Part shown: positions 31,309-43,110 of the stretch, piece after piece
Position numbering within the stretch: the stretch's first letter is position 1
Layout: each line of letters starts with the position of its first letter
Program-made: the position numbers and the translations under genes
The notes under the pieces: generated by a model
Databases searched by the model: none
The model's input: only the letters and a program-made list of their open reading frames with translations
Told to the model about the DNA's origin: nothing
Assembly (NCBI RefSeq): GCF_017377795.1
Contig: NZ_JAFRDR010000002.1
Location: 372,001-436,000 of the forward strand
Reading direction: 5' to 3'
Source of the DNA: Williamsia soli
Lineage (GTDB): Bacteria > Actinomycetota > Actinomycetes > Mycobacteriales > Mycobacteriaceae
DNA: 64,000 bases

Positions 31309-31920
31309 GTGAACGATGAGCGCGAAGATTCGCTGATTCGTGCCGCAGCCATCGGAGACAGACTTGCCTTCGACGAACTCGTTCGGCGGCACCTCCGACC
31401 ACTGCTGAGTTACGCCACGCGACTGGTGTCGGACCCGACGACAGCGGAGGACGTCACCCAGGAGACCTTCATCGCGGCATGGCGCAATCTCCCGGACTAC
31501 GAGCAGCGGTCCTCGTTCCGCACCTGGTTGTTCACGATCGCCTCCCGCAAGGCAATCGACCTGCGCCGACGCCGCTCGGCGATACCGACTGAGGATGACC
31601 GCCTCGACGGCCCCGACCGCCGGAACTCCGACCCGTATGACCAGTACGTCGGACAGACCCTTCTCCAGGCGTTACAGGTCGAGCTGGAGCGCCTGAGTTA
31701 CCACGCGAGAGCCTGCTGGTGGCTACGGGAGGTCGAGGGTTTGTCCCATGATGAGATCGCGACAGCCCTGGCGATCACGCGCGGCTCCGTACGTGGCCAT
31801 CTCCAGCGCGCGAGGGCGCATCTGACGCAACAACTTGCGCCCTGGAATCCGGACAGTCACGATCGAAGCGAGACGCAGCGAAGCAGAGATCGATCGAGTG
31901 ACGGAAAGGATGATCTGTGA
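31309..31920 (+). CDS. ECF-type RNA polymerase sigma factor
   Basis: A 203-residue sigma-70 family factor of ECF type. Region 2 (about 18-90) has F-D-E-L-V-R-R-H, A-E-D-V-T-Q-E-T-F-I-A-A-W-R-N-L and F-R-T-W-L-F-T-I-A. Region 4 (about 120-170) has W-L-R-E-V-E-G-L-S-H-D-E-I-A-T-A-L-A-I-T and V-R-G-H-L-Q-R-A-R. The C-terminal 30 residues are Ser/Asp/Arg-rich. Transcribed away from the Asp23 operon and overlapping the next gene by one base. That downstream gene occupies the usual place of an anti-sigma factor. GTG start, probably leaderless. Confidence 0.9.
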   Translation: MNDEREDSLIRAAAIGDRLAFDELVRRHLRPLLSYATRLVSDPTTAEDVTQETFIAAWRNLPDYEQRSSFRTWLFTIASRKAIDLRRRRSAIPTEDDRLDGPDRRNSDPYDQYVGQTLLQALQVELERLSYHARACWWLREVEGLSHDEIATALAITRGSVRGHLQRARAHLTQQLAPWNPDSHDRSETQRSRDRSSDGKDDL

Positions 31921-32354
31921 TGGCACAGCCCGCAAACGACGACGACCTGTGGATCGCTGACGCCGCTGCCGAACTCGGCAACCACACCGACGACACCGAT
32001 GTCTACAACAGGCTCCAGCCCAAATTGCGCGCCGCAGTGCGGCGTGGCGTCCCGGTCGCCACCGACAGCACCGGTATCGAGGTCAACACGCGGGCGCTGC
32101 GGTTCTCGCTCGCGCGCATCGTCCAAGATGTATGTGAACGAGAGATTGCTGCGCTGCATATCGACACCGACGGAAAGGTCGTCGAGCGGGTGCGCATCGA
32201 TCTGATCGGACGCTACGACGACGACCTCGAGGTGCTCGCAGATACTGTGCGCGACGCAGCGCGCGCTGGTCTAGGGCGCCTGCTCGGCCCGGCGATCGGT
32301 GCGCAGATCGGCATCGAGATTCGATGGTCCGACCTCGAGTCGCCCACCGCTTGA
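31920..32354 (+). CDS. Asp23-like protein coupled to ECF sigma factor
   Basis: A 144-residue acidic protein with no membrane segment. Its middle (V-N-T-R-A-L-R-F-S-L-A-R-I-V-Q-D-V-C-E) and end (A-L-H-I-D-T-D, then V-E-R-V-R-I-D-L-I-G-R-Y) alternate helix and strand as in Asp23 domains. It carries no zinc-anti-sigma HxxxCxxC motif. Start and stop codons interlock with the sigma gene (TGATG), implying stoichiometric synthesis, so it may modulate the sigma factor (inference). Ends 12 bp from the convergent DUF1992 gene. Confidence 0.65.
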   Translation: MAQPANDDDLWIADAAAELGNHTDDTDVYNRLQPKLRAAVRRGVPVATDSTGIEVNTRALRFSLARIVQDVCEREIAALHIDTDGKVVERVRIDLIGRYDDDLEVLADTVRDAARAGLGRLLGPAIGAQIGIEIRWSDLESPTA

Positions 32355-32366
32355 CACACCTGGCTC

Positions 32367-32759
32367 TCAGCGACGGGAGATGCGCCAGCGTTCGACCATC
32401 TCGTCGACGTCCAGCGTCCTGGCGATGACATACGATGCCGGACCGAGACTCGGCGCCAGCCGATCTCGACGGACTCGCCGGTTGAAGTCTTCCAACACGG
32501 CACGAACCGCGCCCTCGTCACGCAGGTCTCGTAGCGATTCCGGGTAACTCGCTGCCTCGCGCCGCAACTGAAGGGTCGGCGGCAGCAGCGCGGAGGCGTC
32601 GAGATTCTCTTCTTTGATCTTTCGTTTTGCCCACCACTCGGGGTCGTCGGCGTCACTGAGGTCGAGCGGCTTTCCTGCTCCACGCAGGTTGTCGAACTCG
32701 CCCCGTTCCTGGGCCTCCCGTATCAATCGATCGATACGGGTTTCAAACGTCTCGGCCAC
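32367..32759 (-). CDS. DUF1992 (DnaJ-homologue-like) protein
   Basis: A 130-residue protein of the DUF1992 family: I-D-R-L-I-R-E-A-Q-E-R-G-E-F-D-N-L-R-G-A-G-K-P-L-D (residues 9-33) is the signature. It is followed by a W-W-A-K-R-K-I-K-E-E segment and a helical C-terminus with R-R-D-R-L-A-P-S. Family members are annotated as DnaJ-like but lack the HPD motif. GTG start 12 bp after sufT, so it is probably the last gene of the suf transcript. Function unknown. Confidence 0.85.
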   Translation of the reverse strand: MAETFETRIDRLIREAQERGEFDNLRGAGKPLDLSDADDPEWWAKRKIKEENLDASALLPPTLQLRREAASYPESLRDLRDEGAVRAVLEDFNRRVRRDRLAPSLGPASYVIARTLDVDEMVERWRISRR

Positions 32760-32771
32760 GGCCCAGACGCG

Positions 32772-33113
32772 TCAGACTGTGAAACCGAGGGCGCGCAGCT
32801 GGTCGCGGCCGTCGTCGGTGATCTTGTCCGGGCCCCAGGGCGGCAGCCACACCCAATTCAGTTCGATGTCCGTGCACAGACCCGACGAAGTGATCAACAC
32901 CGATCGGATCTGATCTTCGATGACATCGGTCAGCGGGCACGCCGCGGACGTGAGGGTCATGTCGATCTTCGCCACGGCGTCGCTGTTGACGTCGAGGCCG
33001 TAGACCAGTCCGAGATCGACGACGTTGATGCCGAGTTCGGGGTCGACCACGTCGCGCATGGCCTCCTCGATGTCCTCGATCTTCGGCAACGAGGTCTGAA
33101 CTTCTTCTGTCAT
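32772..33113 (-). CDS. sufT: Fe-S assembly protein SufT (MIP18/DUF59 family)
   Basis: A 113-residue MIP18-family protein involved in maturation of Fe-S proteins. It shows the D-P-E-L-G-I-N-V-V-D-L-G-L-V-Y motif (about 24-38) and T-S-A-A-C-P-L-T-D, the conserved Cys region (about 58-66), ending in P-P-W-G-P-D-K-I-T-D-D-G-R-D-Q-L-R-A-L-G-F. AAGGAG 5 bases before the ATG. Overlaps the sufU stop by 4 bp. Confidence 0.92.
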   Translation of the reverse strand: MTEEVQTSLPKIEDIEEAMRDVVDPELGINVVDLGLVYGLDVNSDAVAKIDMTLTSAACPLTDVIEDQIRSVLITSSGLCTDIELNWVWLPPWGPDKITDDGRDQLRALGFTV

Positions 33114-33579
33114 GCTGACTCCTTGGCCGAATTCGCTTTGTTGACCACAGTCTGAGCCAACGCGTCTTTGAATGCCATCCATCCCAGCAGCGCGCATTTG
33201 ACGCGCGCCGGGTACTTGCTTACTCCGGCGAAAGCAACGCCGTCTCCGATGATGTCTTCATCGCCGTCGACCTTGCCGCGGGAAGTCATCATCGAATTGA
33301 ACGAGTCGACCGTGGCGAGCGCCTCGTCGACGGAATGGCCGACCAGCTGCTCGAACATCACCGACGTCGATGCCTGCGAAATCGAACAACCCTGACCGTC
33401 GTAGGACACATCGGTGACTGTGCTGCCGTCCTCCGACAACTGGACCCGCAAGGTCACCTCGTCGCCACAGGTCGGGTTCACGTGGTGGACCTCAGCACCG
33501 AAGGGGTCTCGCAAGCCGCGACCCTGCGGATGTTTGTAGTGATCGAGGATCACTTCCTGGTACATCTGTTCCATACGCA

Positions 33580-33580
<1 letters not shown>
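33110..33580 (-). CDS. sufU: sulfur-transfer/scaffold protein SufU
   Basis: A 156-residue zinc-dependent sulfurtransferase that accepts persulfide sulfur from SufS. The zinc ligands are visible: C38 and D40 in N-P-T-C-G-D, C65 in G-Q-G-C-S-I-S-Q-A-S, and C129 in R-V-K-C-A-L-L-G-W. The extra loop of SufU compared with IscU (about residues 83-110) is present. The start overlaps the last base of the sufS stop (TGATG). An in-frame extension upstream into sufS is rejected as a frame artefact. Confidence 0.95.
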
Positions 33581-35704
<2,124 letters not shown>

Positions 35705-35762
35705 TGTATTTCAGTCCTTGCCTGTATCTGTGCTTGAAAGAATCGTTGGTGTCGGCCGCGCC

Positions 35763-36971
35763 TCAGGCGCCGGCGACCTCTAGTTCGGCCTCGACTGCTG
35801 CCTCGAGCCGCTCACGCAACTCCGGCACACCGATCTTGGCGATCACCTCACCGAAGAAGCCGCGCACCACCAATCGGCGGGCCTGGTCCTCGGGAATCCC
35901 GCGAGCCTGCAGGTAGAACAGCTGCTCATCGTCGAAACGTCCGGTGGCACTGGCGTGTCCGGCTCCGACGATCTCACCGGTCTCGATCTCCAGGTTCGGC
36001 ACCGAGTCGGCGCGAGCACCGTCGGTCAGGATCAGATTCCGGTTGAGCTCGAACGTATCGGTGCCTTCGGCCTCGGCACGGATCAGCACGTCACCGACCC
36101 ACACCGTGTGAGCCTCACGCGTGCGATCGTTCGCCACGCCCTGCAGGGCGCCCTTGTAGACGACGTTGGAACGGCAGTGCGGCTGCGAGTGGTCGACGAA
36201 CAGGTGCTGCTCGAGGTGCTGACCGGCGTCGGCGAAGTAGAGACCGAGCAATTCGGCGTCGCCGCCGGGTCCGTCGTAGTGCACGATCGGGGAGATGCGA
36301 ACGAGGTCGCCTCCGAGGCTGATCGCGAAGTGTCGCAGTACCGCGTCGCGCCCGATCCGGTTGTGATGCGCCGCGACATGGACAGCATCGTCGGCCCAGT
36401 CGTGGACATTGACGACCGTCAGGTGGGCGCTGTCACCGACGATGAACTCGATGTTCTCGGCGTATGTGCCACTGCCTTTCTGGTCGATGACCACGACGGC
36501 TTTGGCGAACGCCTCGAGGCGAACCTGCAGGTGCCCGAATGCGAACTCGCCCTCACCGGGACCCTCGATCACGATGGTGATCGGGTCTGCCGGGGTGACC
36601 TCTTTGCCGACCGTGATGACGGTCGCCTCGGAGAACGCCGAATAAGCCTGTGCCGCAATACGATCGAAAGGCACGCCACCCTGCCCGAGGCGCTTGTCGT
36701 CGCGACCGACGGTCTCGACGCTCGTACCCTCGACCAGACCTTCGACCGTGGTCACCGCCTGTGCGGTGGCTTTCGCCGATCCGTCATGGAGACCGCGCAG
36801 GCGCCGGAACGGGGTGAATCGCCACGCCTCGTCCTTGGACCGCGGGATCTCGAACGCATCGACGTCGAACGAGGTGAACTGCTCGCCCTTGTTCGCGACG
36901 GGACGAACGTTCTCACCCTGTACTGCTCCGACCACCCCGGCCGGTCCCACTACTCCGGAAGGAGAACTCAT
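35763..36971 (-). CDS. sufD: Fe-S assembly scaffold subunit SufD
   Basis: A 402-residue SufD with the family beta-helix. The C-terminal third holds the conserved His region ([20 protein letters not shown]) and the end [10 protein letters not shown]. It pairs with SufB to form the cluster-assembly platform. The ATG overlaps the sufB stop by 4 bp. Confidence 0.95.
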   Translation of the reverse strand: MSSPSGVVGPAGVVGAVQGENVRPVANKGEQFTSFDVDAFEIPRSKDEAWRFTPFRRLRGLHDGSAKATAQAVTTVEGLVEGTSVETVGRDDKRLGQGGVPFDRIAAQAYSAFSEATVITVGKEVTPADPITIVIEGPGEGEFAFGHLQVRLEAFAKAVVVIDQKGSGTYAENIEFIVGDSAHLTVVNVHDWADDAVHVAAHHNRIGRDAVLRHFAISLGGDLVRISPIVHYDGPGGDAELLGLYFADAGQHLEQHLFVDHSQPHCRSNVVYKGALQGVANDRTREAHTVWVGDVLIRAEAEGTDTFELNRNLILTDGARADSVPNLEIETGEIVGAGHASATGRFDDEQLFYLQARGIPEDQARRLVVRGFFGEVIAKIGVPELRERLEAAVEAELEVAGA

Positions 36972-38422
36972 CCCACCGACCCTTCCATCTGCAGTTCGAT
37001 CAGCCGGTTGAGCTCGAGCGCGTACTCCATCGGGAGTTCCTTCGCGATCGGCTCGACAAAACCGCGAACCACCATGGCCATCGCCTCGTCCTCGGTCAAA
37101 CCGCGGCTCATCAAGTAGAAGATCTGATCGTCGCTGACCTTGGAGACGGTGGCCTCATGCCCCATGGTCACGTCGTCCTCACGGATGTCGACGTACGGGT
37201 AGGTGTCGCTGCGACTGATCTGATCGACCAGCAGCGCGTCACATTTGACCGTCGATCGGCTACCGTGCGCACCCTTGTTCACCTGAACCAGGCCGCGGTA
37301 CGACGCTCGGCCACCACCACGCGCCACCGATTTGCTGACGATGTTCGAGGAGGTGTTCGGAGCGAGGTGCACCATCTTGGAACCGGTGTCCTGGTGCTGT
37401 CCGGGGCCTGCGAACGCCACCGAGAGCACCTCACCCTTGGCACCTTCACCGGTCATCCACACAGCCGGGTACTTCATCGTGACCTTGGAACCGATGTTGC
37501 CGTCGACCCACTCCATCGTGGCGCCGGCTTCGGCCTTGGCCCGCTTGGTCACCAGGTTGTAGACGTTGTTCGACCAGTTCTGAATGGTGGTGTACCGGCA
37601 CCGACCACCCTTCTTCACGATGATCTCGACGACCGCCGAGTGCAACGAATCGGTCTTGTAGATCGGAGCGGTGCAGCCTTCGACGTAGTGCACGTAAGCA
37701 CCCTCGTCGACGATGATCAGGGTCCGCTCGAACTGGCCCATGTTCTCGGTGTTGATGCGGAAGTACGCCTGCAGCGGGATGTCGACGTGCACGCCCGGCG
37801 GCACGTAGATGAATGAACCACCCGACCACACGGCGGTGTTCAGCGCAGAGAACTTGTTGTCTCCAGCCGGGATCACGGTGCCGAAATACTCCTGGAACAG
37901 CTCCGGCTGCTCGCGCAGAGCGGTATCGGTGTCGAGGAACAGCACACCTTGCTCCTCGAGATCCTCGCGGATCGAGTGGTACACGACCTCGGACTCGTAC
38001 TGTGCAGCGACACCGGAGACCAGTCGTTGTTTTTCCGCCTCGGGGATACCGAGTTTGTCGTAGGTGTTCTTGATGTCCTCAGGCAGGTCATCCCAGGTTG
38101 CGGCCTGCTTCTCACTCGACCGCACGAAGTACTTGATGTTCTCGAAGTCGATGCCGTCAAGGTTCGAGCCCCAGCTGGGCATCGGCTTGCGCTCGAAGAT
38201 CGACAACGCCTTGAGGCGCGCGGCGAGCATCCACTCGGGCTCGCTCTTCTTGGCCGAGATATCGGCGACGACCGCCTCGGAGATACCGCGCTTCGCGCTC
38301 GCTCCCGCGACGTCCGAATCCGCCCAGCCGTATCCATAGGCGCCGAAAGAGTCGATCGTCTCTTCCTGCGTCAATACGCCCGCAGCAGCTGTCTGTGTGG
38401 GTGTCGGGTCTGTGACCGTCAT
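36968..38422 (-). CDS. sufB: Fe-S assembly scaffold subunit SufB (no intein)
   Basis: A 484-residue SufB. It has [24 protein letters not shown] mid-protein, the C-rich point V-E-G-C-T-A-P, and the C-terminal [18 protein letters not shown] segment. Unlike M. tuberculosis SufB, it carries no intein: the reading frame is continuous and of normal bacterial length. AAGGAG 6 bases upstream fixes the ATG at 38422, which overlaps the sufR stop by 4 bp, so the regulator and scaffold are translationally coupled. Confidence 0.96.
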   Translation of the reverse strand: MTVTDPTPTQTAAAGVLTQEETIDSFGAYGYGWADSDVAGASAKRGISEAVVADISAKKSEPEWMLAARLKALSIFERKPMPSWGSNLDGIDFENIKYFVRSSEKQAATWDDLPEDIKNTYDKLGIPEAEKQRLVSGVAAQYESEVVYHSIREDLEEQGVLFLDTDTALREQPELFQEYFGTVIPAGDNKFSALNTAVWSGGSFIYVPPGVHVDIPLQAYFRINTENMGQFERTLIIVDEGAYVHYVEGCTAPIYKTDSLHSAVVEIIVKKGGRCRYTTIQNWSNNVYNLVTKRAKAEAGATMEWVDGNIGSKVTMKYPAVWMTGEGAKGEVLSVAFAGPGQHQDTGSKMVHLAPNTSSNIVSKSVARGGGRASYRGLVQVNKGAHGSRSTVKCDALLVDQISRSDTYPYVDIREDDVTMGHEATVSKVSDDQIFYLMSRGLTEDEAMAMVVRGFVEPIAKELPMEYALELNRLIELQMEGSVG

Positions 38423-39225
38423 GTGTGACTCCTTCCGGAGGCTGCCGGTGCCGACGCGGGCTGGGCGTCGACCTGATTTGCCACCTGCAGATTTGCAAGT
38501 GGCACGTGGGTGGTACATGCGCAGTCACCGTTGGCGATCGTTGCCAGGCGCTGCACGTGGGTGCCGAGTTTCTGCGTGAACACTGCCGTCTCGGCTTCAC
38601 AGAGTTCAGGGAACTCGGAGGCCACATGCGCCACGGGGCAGTGGTGCTGGCAGATCTGCACACCATTACCAACGCGTCGAGTGGTCGCAGAAAATCCCGC
38701 ACTGGTCAGTGCTTCGGCAATTTCTTCCGCCGTGCGTTCGAGCTCTTCCGCCGAACTGCCGGATACCTGCACCTCGGAGACGATTTCCTGAGCACGGTCC
38801 CGAGCGAACTCCTGCACGGCTTCTTCGCCCCCGATGCGACGGAGTCGCCGCATCACGGCGCCGGCCAGGTCGTCGTACGCGTGTTTGAGACGCCCACGAC
38901 CAGCGGCGGTGAGCTGAAAGTGTTTCGCAGGCCTGCCTCGGCCACGCTGGGCGTAACGAGGCGCAGCAGTGGCGACAACGTCGCCCGATGCGATCATCGC
39001 GTCGAGATGGCGCCGAACCGCAGTGGGCGTGATCCCGAGCTCTTCGCCGATGTGGCCGGCGGTCACCGGCCCCTGTTCCAGGATGAGTGTGACGACCGCC
39101 GCACGGGTGTGACCGTCATGACTGACGGTGACCGGACTGTGCAGCTCGTCGGTGTCGTGTGTGCCCGGCGCATCGGAGATCGATGCCACCTCGAGGGCAT
39201 GCGAGCGTTCCTGTGCCGTTTTCAC
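38419..39225 (-). CDS. sufR: Fe-S cluster-sensing repressor SufR
   Basis: A 268-residue winged-helix repressor of the suf operon. The N-terminal DNA-binding domain (about 40-110) contains [23 protein letters not shown]. The C-terminal part holds cysteines suited to bind a cluster: C-Q-H-H-C-P-V-A-H, then E-L-C-E-A-E, then G-D-C-A-C. I start it at the GTG at 39225: TAACAC lies 7 bases before it, consistent with a leaderless transcript, and the conserved part begins afterwards. In-frame codons further upstream are possible but lie within the promoter. Confidence 0.93.
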   Translation of the reverse strand: MKTAQERSHALEVASISDAPGTHDTDELHSPVTVSHDGHTRAAVVTLILEQGPVTAGHIGEELGITPTAVRRHLDAMIASGDVVATAAPRYAQRGRGRPAKHFQLTAAGRGRLKHAYDDLAGAVMRRLRRIGGEEAVQEFARDRAQEIVSEVQVSGSSAEELERTAEEIAEALTSAGFSATTRRVGNGVQICQHHCPVAHVASEFPELCEAETAVFTQKLGTHVQRLATIANGDCACTTHVPLANLQVANQVDAQPASAPAASGRSHT

Positions 39226-39236
39226 AACACAAGTGT
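39222..39236 (-). promoter_or_regulatory. probable SufR operator overlapping the sufR start codon
   Basis: The minus strand reads ACACT-TGTGT-TGTGA, overlapping the GTG start and the predicted -10. It fits the ACACT-N5-TGTGA element I recall for mycobacterial SufR (recollection, not checked). It also holds the shorter dyad AACAC-TT-GTGTT. Occupancy would block initiation at sufR and hence the whole suf operon. Confidence 0.6.
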
Positions 39237-39366
39237 TACCGAAATAAGAATCGATTGCTAGCAAGGGTCACCTTGCTTGGCGCTGTCGATTGCGTCACCC
39301 GGGCGCCGCCCTTCCCGCGCGACGGCCTCACCGGCGATCGAACTCCGTGCGATTACAGTCGCACCT

Positions 39367-41214
39367 GTGCCGGAACCCACAGCCACCGATCTCGACGCGA
39401 GTGCTCCGGCGACGAATCCACGCCACCCGGTTCGGACGGCGCTCGGTCGTTCCGCCGATTATCTGGGCCTCCACCGCGTCGGGGCGAGCCCACCGGGCCG
39501 CGACTCCACCGGTGACTACGGACTGGCAGTCGCCAAGCTCCATGGCGACGAGGGTGAGGTGGGCCCACTCAATCGCGAGGAGTCACGACGGCTCCTGAAG
39601 ATCCGGTTGTTCGGGGCCACCGGCGCAGTACTGGTGCTGGTCGGCGCTCTCGGTACCGGCGCACTCCCGGTACTCCAGAACCCCATCGCGGGCACTCGCG
39701 TCCTCTCGCTGCCCTCGCGGATGTGGCCGACCGCCTTGACCTTCTCCCTCGCGGGCACGGTGATCCTCGTCCTCGCATGGCTGCTGCTCGGGCGCTTCGC
39801 GGTCGGCCGACTCGGAGTCGACGTGATGAAGGGCCACACCCCGAAACGCCGGATGACGCGACGACAGGCCGACCGGACTCTGCTGGTGTGGCTGTTGCCG
39901 TTCGTCGTCGCGCCGCCGATGCTCAGCAAGGACGTCTACTCTTACCTCGCGCAGAGCGAGATCGCGGCCCGCGGGCTCGACCCGTACGCGGTCAGCCCTG
40001 CAGCAGGACTCGGGATAGACCACGTGTTCACCCGGTCCGTACCCAATCTGTGGCGAGAAACACCCGCGCCGTATGGTCCGCTGTTCCTCTGGCTCGGCGA
40101 CGGCATCACCCACATCACGGGTGAGTACATTCCCGCTGCACTCGTTGCACACCGAGCCCTCGCGCTGTTCGGGGTCGCGCTGATCGTCTGGGCACTGCCG
40201 CGTCTGGCGAAGCGGTGCGGTGTCTCCCCGGTTGCCGCCCTGTGGCTCGGCGCGATGAATCCGCTGTTGATCCTGCATCTGGTCGGGGGCATCCACAACG
40301 AGGCCCTCATGCTCGGGATGATGCTGGCCGGCATCGAGATCTGCTTCCGGGGCATCGATTCGCCACAACGCCTGCGAAGACCGGGGTCGTGGCTGCCTTC
40401 CGCGGCAGGATGGTTGCTGCTGGCCGGCGCCGTGCTGCTCGCCGCGTCGGCGATGATCAAGATCGCCTCGGTGCTCGCGTTCGGATTCGTCGGCATCGCG
40501 CTGGCCAGACGATGGGGCGCCACCCTGCCCGCCCTGCGGCACGCACCACCTCGCGAGTACTGGCAACGGTCCAAACGGAGCGTCGCTGCGCTACTCGGAT
40601 CCGCGGGGCTACTCGGAGTGATCCTCGGCGGCGTCACCGCCGCCATCTCACTCGGAACCGGCCTCGGATTCGGGTGGACGACGACGCTCTCGACCGGAGA
40701 CGTCGTCCGCTCCTGGATGTCGATGCCGACCTTCTTGTCTGTGACCACCGGCCGGATCGGCGTGCAGCTCGGGCTCGGCGATCACACCCAGGCAATGCTC
40801 GACGTCGCCAGACCGGTCGCCCAGGTGATCGCCGCCATCCTCGTCGTCCGCTGGTTGCTCGCCGCGCTCGCCGGACGTCTGCACCCGGTTGGAGCGCTCG
40901 GGATCGCGATGGGCACCTTCGTCCTGCTGTTCCCCTTCGTCCAGCCGTGGTACCTCCTGTGGGCGATCATCCCGCTCGCAGCCTGGGCGACCGGTCGCTG
41001 GTTCCGGATCATCGCGATCACCGTCTCCGCGATCATCTCCGTGGTCGTGCTGCCCACGGGGGCAGGGACACGTGGATTCCAGCTCGCGGAGGCGATCGTC
41101 GCGGCGGTTCTGCTTGTGGCGATACTCACAGCACTGTTCTTCGAGGAAATGCCCTGGCAGCGCCGACGCCGGGCAAAGGCCGACGTCGCCGAGTCCGTCG
41201 GGTCGGTCCCCTGA
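39367..41214 (+). CDS. mptB: alpha-(1->6) mannopyranosyltransferase MptB-like, GT-C membrane enzyme
   Basis: A 615-residue polytopic enzyme with about 13 transmembrane helices that transfers mannose from decaprenyl-phosphomannose onto the lipomannan/lipoarabinomannan backbone on the outer face of the membrane. The GT-C acidic signature lies in the first large loop: P-M-L-S-K-D-V-Y-S-Y-L-A-Q-S-E (about 180-195). P-A-P-Y-G-P-L-F-L-W (about 235) and G-G-I-H-N-E-A-L-M-L-G are also typical. The polar N-terminus of about 75 residues is cytoplasmic. GTG chosen because TACAGT (39354-39359) stands 7 bases upstream. Located as in M. tuberculosis (Rv1459c), divergent from sufR. Confidence 0.9.
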   Translation: MPEPTATDLDASAPATNPRHPVRTALGRSADYLGLHRVGASPPGRDSTGDYGLAVAKLHGDEGEVGPLNREESRRLLKIRLFGATGAVLVLVGALGTGALPVLQNPIAGTRVLSLPSRMWPTALTFSLAGTVILVLAWLLLGRFAVGRLGVDVMKGHTPKRRMTRRQADRTLLVWLLPFVVAPPMLSKDVYSYLAQSEIAARGLDPYAVSPAAGLGIDHVFTRSVPNLWRETPAPYGPLFLWLGDGITHITGEYIPAALVAHRALALFGVALIVWALPRLAKRCGVSPVAALWLGAMNPLLILHLVGGIHNEALMLGMMLAGIEICFRGIDSPQRLRRPGSWLPSAAGWLLLAGAVLLAASAMIKIASVLAFGFVGIALARRWGATLPALRHAPPREYWQRSKRSVAALLGSAGLLGVILGGVTAAISLGTGLGFGWTTTLSTGDVVRSWMSMPTFLSVTTGRIGVQLGLGDHTQAMLDVARPVAQVIAAILVVRWLLAALAGRLHPVGALGIAMGTFVLLFPFVQPWYLLWAIIPLAAWATGRWFRIIAITVSAIISVVVLPTGAGTRGFQLAEAIVAAVLLVAILTALFFEEMPWQRRRRAKADVAESVGSVP

Positions 41215-41283
41215 GAACCGTCGCCCGGCGCGGCGGTCACCCGTGTTCCGCACCGCACCAACCGACGCTTACTCTTGGACGTT

Positions 41284-42249
41284 GTGAGTAGCCCCTCGTC
41301 CGCCGCCGGTGTCACCGGCGCTGCGGCGGCCGGTCCGGCCCTGTCGGTCAAGGGGCTCGTGAAGCGATACGGCGACACCACCGCGGTCGGTGGGCTCGAT
41401 CTCGAACTCCAGACCGGGGAGATCCTCGCGATACTCGGCCCCAACGGCGCCGGTAAGACCACCACGGTGGAGATCTGCGAGGGATTCCAGTCTCCCGATG
41501 AGGGGGAAGTCACCCTGCTGGGTCTGGACCCCATCGCGGACAACGAGAAGGTACGCAGCCGGATCGGCGTCATGTTGCAGGGCGGCGGCGCCTACCCCGG
41601 TGCCCGCGCGGGCGAGATGCTGCGCCTGTGCGCGTCGTACTCCGCCGATCCGATCGATCCGGACTGGCTCCTACAGAACCTCGGTCTCGTCGAAGCGCAA
41701 CGCACGTCGTACCGGCGCCTGTCCGGCGGGCAGCAACAACGCCTCGCCCTGGGCTGCGCCCTGGTGGGACGGCCCGAGGTCGTGTTCCTCGACGAACCGA
41801 CAGCCGGCATGGACGCCCACGCCCGGATCATGGTGTGGGAATTGATCGAACGCCTTCGGGCGGACGGGGTCTCGGTCCTGCTGACCACCCACCTCATGGA
41901 CGAGGCCGAGGAACTGGCAGATCAGTTGATCATCATCGACCACGGCGTCGAGGTCGCCAAGGGCACGCCTGCCGAGCTGACCAGTCGCGGCGCCGAGAAC
42001 GAGTTGCGTTTCCATGCCCCTCGCGGCCTCGACCTCACGCTGTTGGAAACAGTTCTTCCCGAGGGCTATTCGTGCAGCGAGTTCTCCCCGGGTGGTTATC
42101 TGGTACGTGGTCAGGTGACACCGCAGGTGCTGGCCACGGTGACGGGCTGGTGCGCCAAGATCAACGTGCTCGCCACCGATTTGAGGGTCGAGACCCGAAG
42201 CCTCGAGGACGTGTTCCTGGAACTGACCGGACGAGGTATGCGCGGATGA
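41284..42249 (+). CDS. ABC transporter ATP-binding protein (DrrA-like)
   Basis: A 321-residue ATPase with Walker A G-P-N-G-A-G-K-T-T (about 54-62), signature L-S-G-G-Q-Q-Q-R (about 145-152), Walker B V-V-F-L-D-E-P-T-A-G-M-D and the H-loop T-T-H-L-M-D-E-A-E. The last 100 residues form the regulatory extension typical of DrrA/NodI-type exporters. The GTG start is 8 bases after TACTCT (41270-41275), suggesting a leaderless start. The stop overlaps the permease ATG. Substrate unknown; the location beside mptB and ctaA is conserved. Confidence 0.9.
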   Translation: MSSPSSAAGVTGAAAAGPALSVKGLVKRYGDTTAVGGLDLELQTGEILAILGPNGAGKTTTVEICEGFQSPDEGEVTLLGLDPIADNEKVRSRIGVMLQGGGAYPGARAGEMLRLCASYSADPIDPDWLLQNLGLVEAQRTSYRRLSGGQQQRLALGCALVGRPEVVFLDEPTAGMDAHARIMVWELIERLRADGVSVLLTTHLMDEAEELADQLIIIDHGVEVAKGTPAELTSRGAENELRFHAPRGLDLTLLETVLPEGYSCSEFSPGGYLVRGQVTPQVLATVTGWCAKINVLATDLRVETRSLEDVFLELTGRGMRG

Positions 42250-43025
42250 CCGTTCCCAACCGGTTCGCCGCCGGAACCTTCACCCCCCGCCCGAGCCCCG
42301 CACCCATCAGGACGATGATCGCCGCGCAGTCGCGTATCGAGTTGATGCTCCTGCTGCGCAACGGCGAGCAACAGCTGCTCACGATGTTCATACCCATCAC
42401 GCTGCTGATCGGTCTGTGCCTGCTCCCGATCGGTGACTTCGACGAGTCCCGCACCGACTTGTTCGTGCCGGCCATCATGACCGTCGCGGTGATGTCGACG
42501 GCGTTCACCGGTCAGGCGATCGCCGTCGGGTTCGACCGGCGCTACGGCGCGCTCAAACGGCTGGGGGCGACACCCCTGCCCCGGTGGGGCGTCATCGCCG
42601 GCAAGTCGATCGCCGTCGCGGTCGTGGTCAGCATTCAAGCGGTCATCCTGGGTGGAATCGGGGTGGCCTTGGGCTGGCGGCCGTCGGTTGCCGGACTTCT
42701 GCTGGGCATCATCGCCATCGCGGTCGGCACCCTGACGTTCTCGGCGATGGGCCTGCTTCTCGGAGGCACCCTGAAGGCCGAGGTCGTTCTCGCATTGGCC
42801 AATCTCCTGTGGTTCGCATTCCTGGGCATCGGATCGATCGTGGTACTCGGTGACCGCGTGCCGGACGCAGCGCAGTGGGTGGCCCGATGTACGCCGTCGG
42901 GCGCCCTGAGCGAAGCCCTGCACCAGGCCACCGCCGGGTCGGTCGACCTCTTCGGACTAGCAGTCCTCGCCGTCTGGGGCACCGTGTCCGGCGTCGCCGC
43001 AGTGAGGTATTTCAAGTTCACCTGA
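42246..43025 (+). CDS. ABC-2 type transporter permease
   Basis: A 259-residue permease with six predicted transmembrane helices (about 45-62, 73-95, 117-140, 147-172, 178-200, 230-250). The conserved coupling segment R-Y-G-A-L-K-R-L-G-A-T-P-L is at about residue 98-110. It pairs with the overlapping ATPase gene (ATGA) to form an exporter. A lipid or drug substrate is typical for the family but not visible here. Confidence 0.88.
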   Translation: MTVPNRFAAGTFTPRPSPAPIRTMIAAQSRIELMLLLRNGEQQLLTMFIPITLLIGLCLLPIGDFDESRTDLFVPAIMTVAVMSTAFTGQAIAVGFDRRYGALKRLGATPLPRWGVIAGKSIAVAVVVSIQAVILGGIGVALGWRPSVAGLLLGIIAIAVGTLTFSAMGLLLGGTLKAEVVLALANLLWFAFLGIGSIVVLGDRVPDAAQWVARCTPSGALSEALHQATAGSVDLFGLAVLAVWGTVSGVAAVRYFKFT

Positions 43026-43110
43026 GAATCGTCGGCGAGGTCACCCCGCCGACGTCGATGAGGTTCACCTGAGGCCGGTGGGCATCGGACCGCAGCCTAC
43101 GATCGATAGC

